From Cudoniella acicularis (Eukaryota > Ascomycota > Leotiomycetes > Helotiales > Helotiaceae), in the NCBI GenBank assembly GCA_013054445.1, contig JAAMPI010000328.1, positions 1 through 43,072 of the forward strand: 43,072 nt of DNA, given 5' to 3'. The position numbers and the translations under genes are program-made. Below the pieces are notes generated by a model. That model was not told the origin of the DNA and did no database searches. It was given only the letters and a program-made list of their open reading frames with translations. Shown here piece by piece: positions 1 through 11,148 of this stretch (position 1 is its first letter; every line of letters starts with the position of its first letter).

Positions 1-90
1 TTTAGCTAGTACTAGATTAGAGCCTTATAAGAGACTATTATTCTAGTAATTACTATATAGACTTGTCTTAAGGCCTAGAAGGTTATACCT

Positions 91-253
91 TATATTAACG
101 CTATAACGCTCGATAAGGCTCTTAAATAGCCTAAAAGTTTAGCCTAAATAGCCCTATAATAAGCGGTCTAGTTTAGTCTTATATCTAGCTATACTCTTAA
201 GACTCTTATATCTAGTTTTAGTTTTTAGATCGTCTCTTTAAGGTCTACTAAGA
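91..253 (+). repeat. Left copy of a direct repeat shared with the right block
   Basis: This stretch aligns in the same orientation with about 42132-42268. It includes a 36-base identical core (155-190 here, 42200-42235 there). The left copy has an extra stretch of about 26 bases after the core. Both copies lie in RIP-mutated DNA, so the same element family sits at both ends of the window. Confidence 0.8.
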
Positions 254-3000
254 CTAATAGGTTAAATACTTTCTAGCGCCTAATAAAGTAAATAAGCTTA
301 TATTTTTATAATATAAATTCGATTTTAAAGTGTCTAGTCTAGTTTAAATATCTTTTATAAGTTTATTTAAAGGCTTAATAGTTTTTAGCTATTGATTTAT
401 TATATATTAAGATATTAACGTCGTTTATAAAGCTAACTATTATTATCTATTCTTTAATATTAGAATAGAGGTTAAATAGTTCTAAGTTATAGAATAGAAA
501 AAGGATTAATAAGAATAGAAAATCTTAAGAGACTTTATTTAATATCTAGATAGGTTCTAACTTAAAGTCCTAGATCTAAATTATAGTTATATAGTCTAAA
601 AGAAATCTCTTTACCTAGTATACTATCTATAAAAAGAGGCTCTTCTTTCTAAGAACGTTAAAGAGCTAAGTATAGTTAACTATATTAAAGGCTCTTAAGA
701 TATTAAAAGATATTAAAGATATAATATTTTTTCTTAAGTTCTAGATTATATAAATTTGTTATATAAGAAGCTTAAGAGCTAAAGTAGTAGACTAGTTCTT
801 TCTCGCCTTTATCTAGGTTTTTAAGAATAAGTTATATATCTTTATTAGTTATTAGATCTTTTAAGCTATAGCCTTCTTAATAACTATTCCTACTATACTT
901 AAGAAGGCGATTAGTCTTTATAATCCTATTATATTATATTTTACTTTCCCTAGCTTCTTTATCGCTAATATATATATATCCTAGAACCTTTTTAGATAGT
1001 AACTAGAGTTTTAATAAGCTATAATAATAAAGGTAATTATTATAACTAAGGGTATTCTTATTATCTTTAAGAATACTAATAAGATCTTATCTTATCTTAA
1101 GGCCTTTTTTATTTTCTAGCTATTAATAATAATTATAATTTCTTTTAGGCTTATTATATATAAAAAAGAAAAAGGGATTAGAAAAGTATTATCTATAAAT
1201 AAGTTATCTTTAATATTATTAAGGTCTATTCTAGACTTTAGAAAGAACTTATTTCTTAAGGTATTAGCCTTTTCTAGAAAGGTCCTAGCTAGGCCCTAGG
1301 GCGTTTTAAGGTCTAGAAGAGTAGAGAGCTCTAGAGGTTTCTCGCTTTTAAGTCTAACTTATCTTATAAGCCTCTATATCCTACTCTCTAATATATCTAT
1401 ATTATAGATTTCTTTTTAGAATATTTTTCTTTTCTAATGTTTAATAAGCTTTGTTTTCTTATTACTAGCTTTCTTCTACCTTTCTTATACTTATAGATCT
1501 CTAGTATTTCTCTACTTTCTTTATTCTTATCTTTTTTTTNTTAAACTAGGGCTTTAATCTTATTTATCTATTATAGGCTTACCCTTTAAAAGGCCTTAGA
1601 CTTTAAGACTACCCTCTTGATTAAGTCTTTTATAAAGCTTATTAAGTATTCTATATAGACCTTAATTTATTCTAATAGATAGATACTCTTTAAGAGTCTT
1701 TAAAGTTCTATTACTTTATTTTTAATAGTAGCTATATCTATCTTTTTCTAGTTAAGTCTCTCTCTTTAAGTCTATTAAGAAAAGGAGAGGTCTAAAGATA
1801 TAAAGATTAGCTAATAGTTAGACCTTTAGTCTAGAATATTATCTATTATATAAGTTATTAGATAGTTAAACGCTTTCTTTATCTTAAAGGTTAGGTCTAA
1901 GATACTTTATAAGCCTCTTACTTCTTATATAATTATATCTAGAAGAGTAAATAGTTATAGGTCTATATCTTCTATTATCTTAAGAAATAATTCTATAAAG
2001 AAGTAGTAGGTTAAGTCTTATAGCTTATTCTATTATAGATAATATAGGTTAAAGTCTTTAAATAAGATATATTCTCTAGGTTTATCTAGCGCTTATTATA
2101 AAAGAAAGATTAGAAAGGTTTTAGAAATATATTAAGAGTATTTTAATAGCTAATTATAGATATTATAAATATTCTAGGTCTTGTCTTTTATTTAGATTTT
2201 AAGGGTATAGAAGTTAGACGAATAAAAGTCGACTATCTAGACTAATTAAAAAGGTTCTTATTAACGAATATATAGGCTCTACTCTTCTTAAGAGAGTATA
2301 TTAGCTAGAAGCTAGATTAGCGATAGTTATAGATAGTATAGATATATAAGTTAGTCTATAGTTCTTAAATAACGATTATATCTAGGCGGCTTATCTCTAG
2401 GTCTTTAAATAAGAAGATTATTATCTTATTCTTACTTTTCTATATATTATATTAAAAGATCTTTAGCTTCTTTATTATTAGATACTTTATTAGTTATTTA
2501 TTAGTTTTTAGATATTATCTTAGCTCTAGGCTACTACTATTAAGATAAAGGGTCTTCTTAGCTTCTATCTAGCTATAAATATTTCTTATATTTCGTCTTA
2601 GCTTGTTTTATCTATTTTTAAGGTCCTTTTTATATCTATATATTTATATATATTAATTATTAAGATTATCTCTATTAGGATAATATCTTAAGTTAAAAAT
2701 AGGTCTATTTCTTAACTTAGGTTAATAGTCTCTTATTTAAGTCTATTTTATATCTAGCTTATCTCTTAAAAAGAGCTTTTCTATATTAGAGTCTAAAAAG
2801 AAAAGTAGTTATTCTCTTTAAATCTTAAAGGTCTTTAGGTATAGGCCTATCTTATCTTTTAGACTTTATCTATATAAGTTAGATAGTTTTTATATTAGAT
2901 ATAATATCTTATTTTAAGACTATTATAGATAATATATTAATATCTATTTATATTCTCTTTTTATAAGTATTTTATTATCTTATTATATTCTTATATATTT

Positions 3001-3120
3001 TTTTTTAAAGTTTAGAACTCTATAATTATATTATTATTTTTAAACTTTAAAAAAGAATATATATATTTTTAAAGTTTAAAACTTTATAATTATATATATT
3101 CTTTTTTAAAGTTTAAAACT
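3001..3120. repeat. AT-rich direct and inverted short repeats
   Basis: A motif close to TTTTTAAAGTTTAAAACT occurs three times (starting near 3002, 3066 and 3103). Its reverse complement occurs around 3038-3066, so 3038-3066 and 3091-3119 can pair as a long hairpin across a short loop. It sits near the right edge of the RIP block and may be the end of a degraded element. Confidence 0.65.
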
Positions 3121-3481
3121 TATAACGTTTATAGATTACCCGATAATAGATTTAAGATAAGACGTTAAGATATTAATAATAAACACGAGAATAAGAAGTT
3201 AGGGTAGTCTCGTATATTATAAAATACTATCTTAAGTATCTAAAAAAATACTAAATTACTTATAGATATAGAGATATTAAGTATTTACTAACTAGATAAT
3301 CAAGCCGCTAAATTACCTATAAATTTAGAGATTTTTAAAAATAAATAGCCTAACTAATCTTTTCAGGTTCATCTAAATTATAGGGAAATGTGTTTATAGC
3401 GCAAGATTCGAGACATTTAAACAAAGGCAGCTCGCGGGACAAAGCGGTAGAAGAACTAACCAATAGATTTATTTTACCTAA

Positions 3482-5446
3482 CTAATACACCTGTACGAAG
3501 CTATTGAAGCAAATAACGCACAAGTACCCATCGCAATTGCGACACCTAATAAGCTTTACCACCCTTCCGCAACCTAGGCACATATCATAGATTCTGGTGG
3601 TTCCAGCGTAGTGTTTGCAGAAGCGTTCTCTGTGGTGATGCCCGTGGTCCCTGTGATCATAATAATGGTCGTGTCGATGATGATGGTGATGATGATGGTC
3701 GTCGTCGTAATAGCAATCATCCCTCTCCCTTTCCCTTTCCCTTTCCCGCTCTCTCTCCCTGTCCCTATCCCGGCGGTCATAGTCATCGCCATAATCACGA
3801 TCCCTACCCCTCTCCCTCTCCATCCCCCGCTGCCTTTCTACCGCGTCCCTCTGGTAGTCCAGGTCAGCAGCTATCTCGTGAATATTATTCCTAAAAAATG
3901 GGTCCCGTTCATCGGCGTTCACGAGGGAATACAATTCGCATTGACAGATTTTCCACTTTTCGCCGCAAAGATAGCAGAAGTGCCAGCCACACTTACAACT
4001 ACTTCAAATTAACTCACAGGACGTTAAGACCTCAGTAAGAACTTACGTTATGTGGTTGCATCCTATCACTCTCTCGATACCTTCATTACAACTGGGGCAC
4101 TGCCGTCCACCTAATCCTTGAAGTGCTTGCAAGGCTTGCTTTTGATCGGAGTCGTTGCAACCATTCATGTGAGGAGCTTTCTTCTTGCACTTTACGCAAG
4201 TCATTCGGAAGCAAGACTGGCAATTAGCCTCCCCGTTGTAAATATTGTCTGGATGTATGAATTTCCCACAATTCGTATCGTAGCAATAAACCCTAACCTT
4301 GACATCCCACTCGCGACTCTTCTCTTCAAACTTCGTCACTACGTCCTGAGACAGGAAACCCCGCACGTCGTTCGTAGTAATGATCTCGCAGCATTTCGGT
4401 GGATATTGGGCCTCTCCCTTGGTGGCTAATTCGAAATGAGCAGTGAGACACTCAACGCACCAATAATGGATGTCCTCCGGGCAATTTAAACGCAAGACTC
4501 TTTCCCGATCCACCTGATCAGTGCACAAGACGCACTCACGTGTATTGCCCGCCATGGTCGCGATCTTAGATGGTGGTGCCCTCGCTTTGATCCGCGTGCC
4601 CACCATTGTCATGATTTTGGTCCTGAGGATTACTCTGGCTTGATCAGCGGCCGTTTGCCTGGCGGTCCTGGGTGCCTTCGTGGAGGTTTGGTTTGCATTG
4701 CTTTGAAGGAGTTGAGTGGGCAGTTTGGTGTACGTGGTGGCTGGAATTGACTGCTTGACGGGTTTGGCAGTAATCGTTTGGTTTGCATTGGCTTTTTGAG
4801 GGAGATGGGTAGGAGGTTTGGTGTACGTGGTTGCTGGAACTGATGGCTTGACAGGTTTGACAGTCGGTTGACTTGTGTTTGTTTGAGGAGCCCGAGTAGC
4901 CGGTTTAGTGTAGGTGGTGGCCGGAATTTCTTGCCTAACGGGTCTGCTTGCAGAAGGCGGTACCTTCGTATTTCTGGTTTTGCCATCATGCGGCTCATGC
5001 CTAGCTTGCGTGATCGGTTTGACAGAAGACCGCTGATTTACCTTGGTTCGAGAACTTTGGCTAGGATCTGTGTACGTGGTGGCCGGAATTTCGGGCCTGG
5101 CGGGCTTTCTTGTTGAAGACATCTCGTCTATTTCAATTGGGCCTAAAACCCCAAATTCTCCTGGTATTTGGATTACTCACTTGCTGTTGCCGAAGTTTTT
5201 ATTGTATTCTTGTTGCTGTGGCTGCGAGGTAAGTTCCTTGTCTTGGTCTTGATGAACTTCTTGGTTGTATTCTTGCTGTTGAAGTGTCAAGGCAAGTTCC
5301 TTGTATTTCTGCTTGAGGATATCAATATCAGATTGATGAAGATCAAGGATGAGCTTTCTGGAGGCTTGGTCTAGCTCAGTCGACTTCACCGAAGGCCTCT
5401 TGCTGGGAAGGGGTTCTTGAATACTTGAGCGAAATTTATCCAACAT
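3482..5446 (-). CDS. RBR-type (RING1-IBR-RING2) E3 ubiquitin-protein ligase
   Basis: Predicted exons are 5446-5181, 5108-4047 and 3998-3482, giving about 614 aa. Ligases of this family take ubiquitin from an E2 onto a RING2 cysteine and then pass it to a substrate. Residues 1-88 form a helical, Gln-rich region starting at ATG 5446. A linker follows with four copies of an IPATTYT-like motif. RING1 starts near C281 (CVLC), then comes the IBR, and RING2 starts near C426 (CPSC); C439 in GCNHI is the expected catalytic cysteine. The 48-bp intron 3999-4046 interrupts RING2, and splicing restores CKCGWHFCYLC. The tail is an Arg/Glu/Asp then His-rich tract followed by a last Cys-rich segment. Intron 5109-5180 is less sure: an alternative acceptor at 5097/5098 removes four residues, and ATG 5122 could instead start a shorter protein. 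The stop is only about 180 bp from the RIP block. The substrate is unknown. Confidence 0.85.
3660..3830. repeat. Microsatellite-like coding tracts
   Basis: Within the last exon of the RBR gene there are GATGATG-type triplet runs (about 3675-3700) and TTTCCC/CTCTCC-type runs (about 3720-3830). On the minus strand they encode Arg/Glu/Asp-rich and then His-rich stretches. Confidence 0.8.
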
Positions 5447-6383
5447 CGCTCTCGGAAATATTTTGAAGTGTGAATCGAAATATTTTCAACGCTGAACTCT
5501 CTGCAGGAAAATAAATATTTGACACAATCTTCTTCGCTTTTGCTATTCACATGCCAAGGAATTCATGTAGCTAAGTAGGAAAGCCACTTATTCACAGTTG
5601 ATTGTGTTGTTTACGATGACTGGCGGACCCAACCCCTCACCCCCTTTCTTCTCTCGCTTAGCGCCCGCACCCAGTCAAGGCCGAGTCCCCAAGAGAGGCA
5701 CTCCTGAATTCCAGAGGACCTCTCACTCTGATTTAACTCAGATTGAATCAAGGCTATCAAGCTACTGGATTATTCGCAGATACAGAGATATTGAGAAGAT
5801 CAATACCCTATTAAATTTTCAAAAAGAGCGCGCAAAGCGAAATAAATGTGGCATTCAGCGTGGGGTTGCTCTGTTCCAGCAACAAACGTGCTATAAAATA
5901 GGCGTTCTGGCAGGAACATTAGCGATTGGAAGCCTGTAGGCCCTGTAACTTTGCCCCTCCCCCTGTCTTTTGATCTGTCAATCAACAATGAGTACGTGTG
6001 ATTGTGTCATTAACACTTCGCATTTCAATTCTAGAACATAATTACTCAATCGTAATATAATTTGAATAAAGCGTTTTTGGGGCATTTGTGATTGTGATTC
6101 CATAGCTATGACTTGGTTTGAGCACTGAAAGACTTCGAAGATCTCGACATGCCGCGTGTTGATTTATTCTATACATCAACATGTAAAACGCTCAAGGATC
6201 CTTATTTTCATCTATTCACTTGCTTGTTGGTTGAATCTAATGCTGCGCTGAACGCGCCGGCCCGTCTAGTATTGTGCCATAATCATCGCTATGCAAATCC
6301 GGAAAGCAATCATTTCACTCGTCGTTATTTGGCAACGTTTGATATGGGCACTGATCTTGCTTTCACGCGTTTTGATATTTTGA
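5447..6383. other. Intergenic region, no convincing gene
   Basis: This lies between the start of the RBR gene and the end of DUS3, so it should hold the RBR promoter and the DUS3 3' region. Two short plus-strand frames exist (from ATG 5616 to 5939 and from ATG 6149 to 6439). Neither shows a domain, an intron pattern or a recognisable family, and the second overlaps the last DUS3 exon in antisense. I treat both as chance. Confidence 0.6.
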
Positions 6384-8754
6384 TCAACCTTCAGCCTCAA
6401 TCTCATAACTGTTTGACTTGTGCTTCGGTTGAAATTTGAAGTCTTTGTGAGCGGGACCAAGATACATCTCACTATGAACTGTTAGCAAATATATTACAGC
6501 TGACGAGGGAAACATACCTGATCTTAATCCAGTCCAAGTAATTGCCGCTGGCCAACAAAGTCTCCAAGTCATTTCTGCCACGATATGCTGGTGGCCTATC
6601 CTGAAGACTCGGCGGGAGATGCGCAAGTATGCCTACAGGCACATAGCGATGAGCAAAGCTCAACCACTCCAGAAGGAATCTCCGAGTCTGCCCAACACCA
6701 ACTTCATCTGAACCCCAAGCTTCAAGACCATACCGGACAAATTTCTCAACATACCCAAGGCGTTCCGATGCACTTTTATCAAGATACTGTCCTTTTTCGA
6801 TTTCTTCAAAAAGCCAAGGCTTGATGAGAGCACCTCGTGCAACCATGACCGAATCCACACCCGCATTTTGAATGTGATCAAGATATTGGACCTGAGAGTA
6901 ACAATCTCCATTGCCAATGAAGAACATCTTCCCGTCCTTAGAATTTGCAAGGGTTCGAGCATCAGGCTCTTTGATTGTATCCGTCAGCTCATCCTTCTTT
7001 TTGTTGTATGAGTTGACCAATGCAGCGCACTCTGCAATGTAAGTCCAGTCGGCGGTTTTCGTATATCGTTGTTGCTTGCTTCGTCCATGAAGCGTGATTG
7101 CCGCACAGCCTGGAGCTCCATGTCTCTGTCCGGTTTCATACCCCCCAAAAGCCAAGCGCTCAATCGTCTTTTGTGCCGTAGGCTTCAAAGTTGTTGTTCC
7201 CATCCTGATCTTTGCTGTGATCGGGACTTCACCAGATACTGTGTTCATTCCTCTGATCATTTTCTCCAGCTTTGATGGGGAATCGAGTAGTGAAGAGCCC
7301 GCTCCTGTTCGACAAACCAATTCGATTGGACATCCGCAGTTCAAGTCGATAACTCTCAGATGTGGCAACAACTTCGACAGAGACTCAGCAGCTTTCAATG
7401 CCTGCCATGGTTTGTTGGCAGATATTTGGGCGCCGAATTTCAAATCCTTCGAGTTGTCATATCCTTGCACAACGGATGTGGGAGAGTACCTGGGAGGTGT
7501 TGTTTCGCTGTCATGTGCTTTCATCAACGCCCATTCGGACTTTTGACCTTGCATTAGTGGTAAGGAGAGCGCCATTTCGGAGTATGTTAATTGTGCTCCA
7601 AATTCAACACACATTCTTCGGAAGGGAAGGTTTCCTTGTGTAGTAAGAGGAGCGAGTACTGGTGTTTCCGGGCCAAAATATATTCTTCGTTTTTCCGAAG
7701 GGAGGAAAGGGGGTTCTGTGTATTGAGCGCGGTTCTCTTCTTTTTGCTCAGCTGTCTCGTCTTTCTTGGCATGGTAGAACTTCTCCATATCCTTGGCGTC
7801 CTGTTCTAGCCATGCATTATATTGTTCGGACTTTTTCAGATTGGTCCTTTTTCTTGCCAGGTCCAACTTGTCTCTTGTAGCCACAACATTGACGACGCCT
7901 TTCCTATTCTCGTCTTCTTCGTTGCTCTCGCCTTCTGGTTTCTCTTTCTCAACGAGAACCAATTCTTTTCGGCCATCTTCTCTTTCAATTTCCTTTGAAT
8001 GACTAGAGACAAATCGACACTTCCATCCAGCGTAACATGTACCATTAACTTCCCAGACTGGACATTTTCCTTCAAAAGTCTCCAGATCTGGTCTTTTGCC
8101 GTCCTTGAGATATTTCCTTAGGTCGTGACTGCATTTACATTTGTTTCCGTACTGGCAAGGTTTTGGTGAGAATTCTGGAGATGTCGCAAGTGTATTGCAC
8201 AATCTGATTTCGTCGAACCAGGACCCAAATTCTCGATTCTTGTTTTGACCCTTTTCCTTTTTCTTCTTTCCCTTGCCATTATCTCTGGAGTCGCCTTGAA
8301 GTTGTCCTTCAGCAGCGTCGTCGTCAATCGTATCTTCGGTCGCCGCAGATCTGTTGAAAGTGTCGATAAGGTACCTGTGATTGTCAGAAAATACACTATC
8401 AATGAGTGTGGAGCTGCCATGAAATATGCCACACATTGAGATGCCTGCAAGCTTTTTTTTGTACTGAAGGTCAGGAAGGGAGACTTACTCAGACTTGACC
8501 AAAGCTATTCCCTTGATCTTACCTCGCGCACCCTCTTTAGGAGTCTCCTTTGATGGCTCGTCGAGTTTTCTCTTTTTAGTTGGAGACTCTACTGAAATTT
8601 CCGCAACATTGGTACCGTTTCTCTCAATCTGTCCCGCCTGTGTTATGGCCGAGTCTCCTGGTTGAGGTGGATGGGCTTCTTCTAATTGCGCATCTTCCGC
8701 AGGCCTTTTCAGAGTTTGCTCAGGCGCAAGTGGATTGGATATGTCGTCTGTCAT
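6384..8754 (-). CDS. DUS3: tRNA-dihydrouridine(47) synthase (Dus3 family)
   Basis: The predicted exons 8754-8489, 8374-6518 and 6471-6384 give about 736 aa. Dus3 uses FMN and NAD(P)H to reduce U47 in the tRNA variable loop. Seen here: a charged, low-complexity N-terminus ending [12 protein letters not shown] across the first splice; an acidic DDDAAEG segment; two CCCH-type zinc fingers (one around [11 protein letters not shown], one in [16 protein letters not shown]); and a TIM-barrel dihydrouridine synthase domain with NCGCPIELV. Its cysteine, near residue 437, is the expected catalytic acid. ITAKIRMG and a C-terminal PKHKSNSYE tail also fit. Intron 8375-8488 (114 bp) has CTGAC just before the acceptor and restores the conserved junction. 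Intron 6472-6517 (46 bp) has GCTAAC; without it the tail would be lost. It is head-to-head with the kelch gene. Confidence 0.95.
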
Positions 8755-9307
8755 GGTGGGTATCGTGAGACAAACAAGGTAGAAAAGTATTGAAGATGGT
8801 TGATCTGGAGCTCGTCAACTTGCAAGCTTTGCTTCCCCTCTTTTTTCGTGCAATATCTTATCGCTTATCTTAGCGTGGTTCAGCCACTGTTTGCACCCAA
8901 GTTCTATTAATTTCAGGCTGTGGCGCTGCATATCCGAGGCTGCCTAGCTACTTTTCTTTTGTTATTCCCTGTGCAATTGTGTACCATTCCCTGCAAACAG
9001 CTTCTATTTATAATCCCGAAAACTTGTCAGATATCATTTTGAGCAAAAGGAATTCCTGTATAACTTCATTTTGCTTGCTTTGGGAGATGCGAATGCATGA
9101 ACTAGAACATCGCGAATCGAGCTGACCCCAAAGATGCGGGCCCTGCAGATCGCTTGAAACTAAGAGTGCCAGGGGAGGTTGCGACACTTTACTTCACCCA
9201 TATCAGCCACCAACCCTTCTTCTAACCTCCGCTCCCCCTTTCGCAACCAAATATTCAGCAGACAATGCGACAGACCGTCAGGCCAAGAAACACCAGGCGC
9301 ATTCACA
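8755..9307. promoter_or_regulatory. Divergent promoter region, DUS3 / kelch gene
   Basis: About 550 bp separate the two outward-facing ATGs, so this segment must carry both promoters. I see no clear gene in it. The reading frame of the kelch gene extends upstream to 9179 but has no ATG there. Specific factor sites were not identified with confidence. Confidence 0.6.
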
Positions 9308-10861
9308 ATGGCTGATTCCCAAAAGTCCGACAAAGGCAGACCGTCTATCAAGACTAGCAAGCTCGTTCGCTCCCAGAAAATCATACAGCTCTCCCCTTCC
9401 GACACGCGACCTCCGGATATCCCAGAGGATTCCGAATTACCACGAGAACACTCTTCTATGCCCCGAAGTCATACGCCAGGCCACCTGTCGACCAAGAGCC
9501 AGGACAGACGGAAGAAGGCGTCGGATCTATCCTTACGTCAACGCTCTCAATCATTGTCTCAGCGAGACTCGCAAGCTGAATCTCCTAAATCACTGAAATC
9601 ACCAACACAAGGCAGCGGAAGGGCTACACCTAGACCTGAAAATACACTTTCCCCAGCAGTCTCCAACCCGCCAGTGCCCACGTCGTCAGGCTCCACGACA
9701 ACAAGACCATTGAATTTACGATCAACGTCCGCAATCGCGTCGAAACCAAAGGTTGAAGGCCAGCAATCACCGGCTCCCGTTCGAAATACGACGCCAGCTC
9801 AACGACCTCCAAGAGGTCCGCACCTTCCCTTCCCACCTCTCCCTGATCCAAAGACAGCGCCGGATGTTGAGCCTGCGCCAGCAAGCGGCATGTACTGGTC
9901 TCGTGCCCCAGTTTCAGGGGCATCACATACTTCATTACGAGCGCATACCACAACATTAATCGGATCGAACATATATGTGTTTGGGGGCTGTGATTCTCGA
10001 AGCTGTTTCAACGAATTATATGTTTTGGACGCGGATGCCTTTTACTTTTCTTGTCCGTTCGTCTGCGGAGACATTCCGGTGCCATTAAGAGCAATGACCT
10101 GCACGGCAGTGGGGAAGAAGTTGGTTGTGTTTGGAGGCGGTGACGGACCAGCATATTATAATGACGTGTACGTTCTCGATACGGTCAATTTCAGATGGAG
10201 CAAACCGAAGGTTGGAGGAGACAGGCAACCGAGTAAGAGGAGGGCGCATACTGCATGTTTGTATCGAAATGGGATATATGTGTTTGGTGGAGGAGATGGA
10301 GTTCGTGCATTGAATGACGTTTGGAGGTTGGATGTTGCGGACACGAATAAGATGTCCTGGAAATTGATTTCAGCTCCCTCATCCGGATCGGTGGAGGACA
10401 AAACGAAGCCTAAAGCAAGGGGGTATCATACGGCGAACATGGTTGGAAGCAAGCTTATTATATTTGGGGGATCTGACGGCGGAGAATGCTTCAGAGATGT
10501 TTGGGTATTCGATGTCGAAACGCTTACGTTCTCTCCGGTTCACATACCGTTATCATACCCTCGATTATCCCACACAGCAACAATTGTTGGATCATATCTG
10601 TTTGTGATAGGAGGTCATGATGGAGTGGAATACTCAAACGAGGTTCTTCTCCTGAATCTCGTGACTATGGTATGGGACAAGCGAAAGATTTACGGACAGC
10701 CACCAAAACCTCGAGGTTATCACGGAGCAGTTTTATACGACAGCAGGCTGGTGGTTGTAGGAGGTTTCGACGGCGGCGAGGTGTTTGGGGATGTGCATGT
10801 CTTGGAGTTGGCGGTTCATGCTTATTACAGTCAAATTAGCCATTTTAGTATTGATGTTTAG
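9308..10861 (+). CDS. Kelch-repeat beta-propeller protein
   Basis: Single-exon gene of 517 aa. I chose ATG 9308 (context CACAATGGCT) because the 43 codons upstream in frame begin without an ATG. Residues 1 to about 190 are Ser/Thr/Pro/Gln-rich and look disordered. From about residue 195 to the end there are six or so kelch blades, each with a VFGG or VIGG strand followed by a conserved Trp/Tyr and a D-V-W/Y-V-L-D strand (for example IYVFGGCDS, LVVFGGGDG, IYVFGGGDG, LIIFGGSDG, LFVIGGHDG, LVVVGGFDG). Kelch propellers are protein-binding scaffolds, in fungi often linked to polarity or signalling. No catalytic domain is present, so the exact role is unknown. It converges on RCF2, with stops 287 bp apart. 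Confidence 0.9.
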   Translation: MADSQKSDKGRPSIKTSKLVRSQKIIQLSPSDTRPPDIPEDSELPREHSSMPRSHTPGHLSTKSQDRRKKASDLSLRQRSQSLSQRDSQAESPKSLKSPTQGSGRATPRPENTLSPAVSNPPVPTSSGSTTTRPLNLRSTSAIASKPKVEGQQSPAPVRNTTPAQRPPRGPHLPFPPLPDPKTAPDVEPAPASGMYWSRAPVSGASHTSLRAHTTTLIGSNIYVFGGCDSRSCFNELYVLDADAFYFSCPFVCGDIPVPLRAMTCTAVGKKLVVFGGGDGPAYYNDVYVLDTVNFRWSKPKVGGDRQPSKRRAHTACLYRNGIYVFGGGDGVRALNDVWRLDVADTNKMSWKLISAPSSGSVEDKTKPKARGYHTANMVGSKLIIFGGSDGGECFRDVWVFDVETLTFSPVHIPLSYPRLSHTATIVGSYLFVIGGHDGVEYSNEVLLLNLVTMVWDKRKIYGQPPKPRGYHGAVLYDSRLVVVGGFDGGEVFGDVHVLELAVHAYYSQISHFSIDV

Positions 10862-11148
10862 GGGGGTGTTTTATGGGTGGATAAATGTCTTTCTGAGCAT
10901 GCATGTTATGATTTATGACTATAAATGAGAATTGTACATAGTATTTGTGAGATATGAATATAGTACAAAGTCTATTCTGATATTAAGCTGATGAATTCAT
11001 GAACGCCCGTTTCCTATGTTTACAATGAGGGATGATGTCTTTGCATCTAGTCGTAGCAAAACACCGCCATGCCCGATACTCCTATATACACGCTGTCCCT
11101 TGATCATAATTGAGGTACTTGTTTTTGCGAGCCATGTAGTCGCTGGTT

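Larger units (their letters stand above)
1..3300. repeat. RIP-degraded AT-rich repeat block (left)
   Basis: The block is extremely AT-rich and nearly devoid of the dinucleotides CA and TG. In positions 1-600 I count no CA and only three TG, while TA is everywhere and CG is still common. That is the pattern left by repeat-induced point mutation, which turns CpA into TpA on both strands of duplicated DNA. As a result ATG and CAT are almost absent, TAA/TAG occur in every frame and no gene can be read. The original element was probably a transposon, but its class cannot be recovered by eye. One N lies near 1540. CA-containing sequence returns from about 3300-3365. Confidence 0.85.

Noticed and set aside
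1..3300. Intact transposon or retroelement
   Set aside because: No readable frame in any direction; RIP has destroyed start codons and filled all frames with stops, so no element class can be named.
3611..4012. Plus-strand hydrophobic/Pro-rich frame opposite the RBR tail
   Set aside because: It is the complement of the simple-repeat tract; the minus-strand RBR protein explains the DNA.
5616..5939. Plus-strand frame of about 108 codons upstream of the RBR gene
   Set aside because: No domain, no homologue recognised, biased composition; it fits chance in an intergenic region.
6149..6439. Plus-strand 96-codon frame overlapping the last DUS3 exon
   Set aside because: Antisense overlap with a well-supported exon and no recognisable features.
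9179..9307. Upstream extension of the kelch protein
   Set aside because: The frame is open but starts with TTG; the first ATG with good context is 9308.
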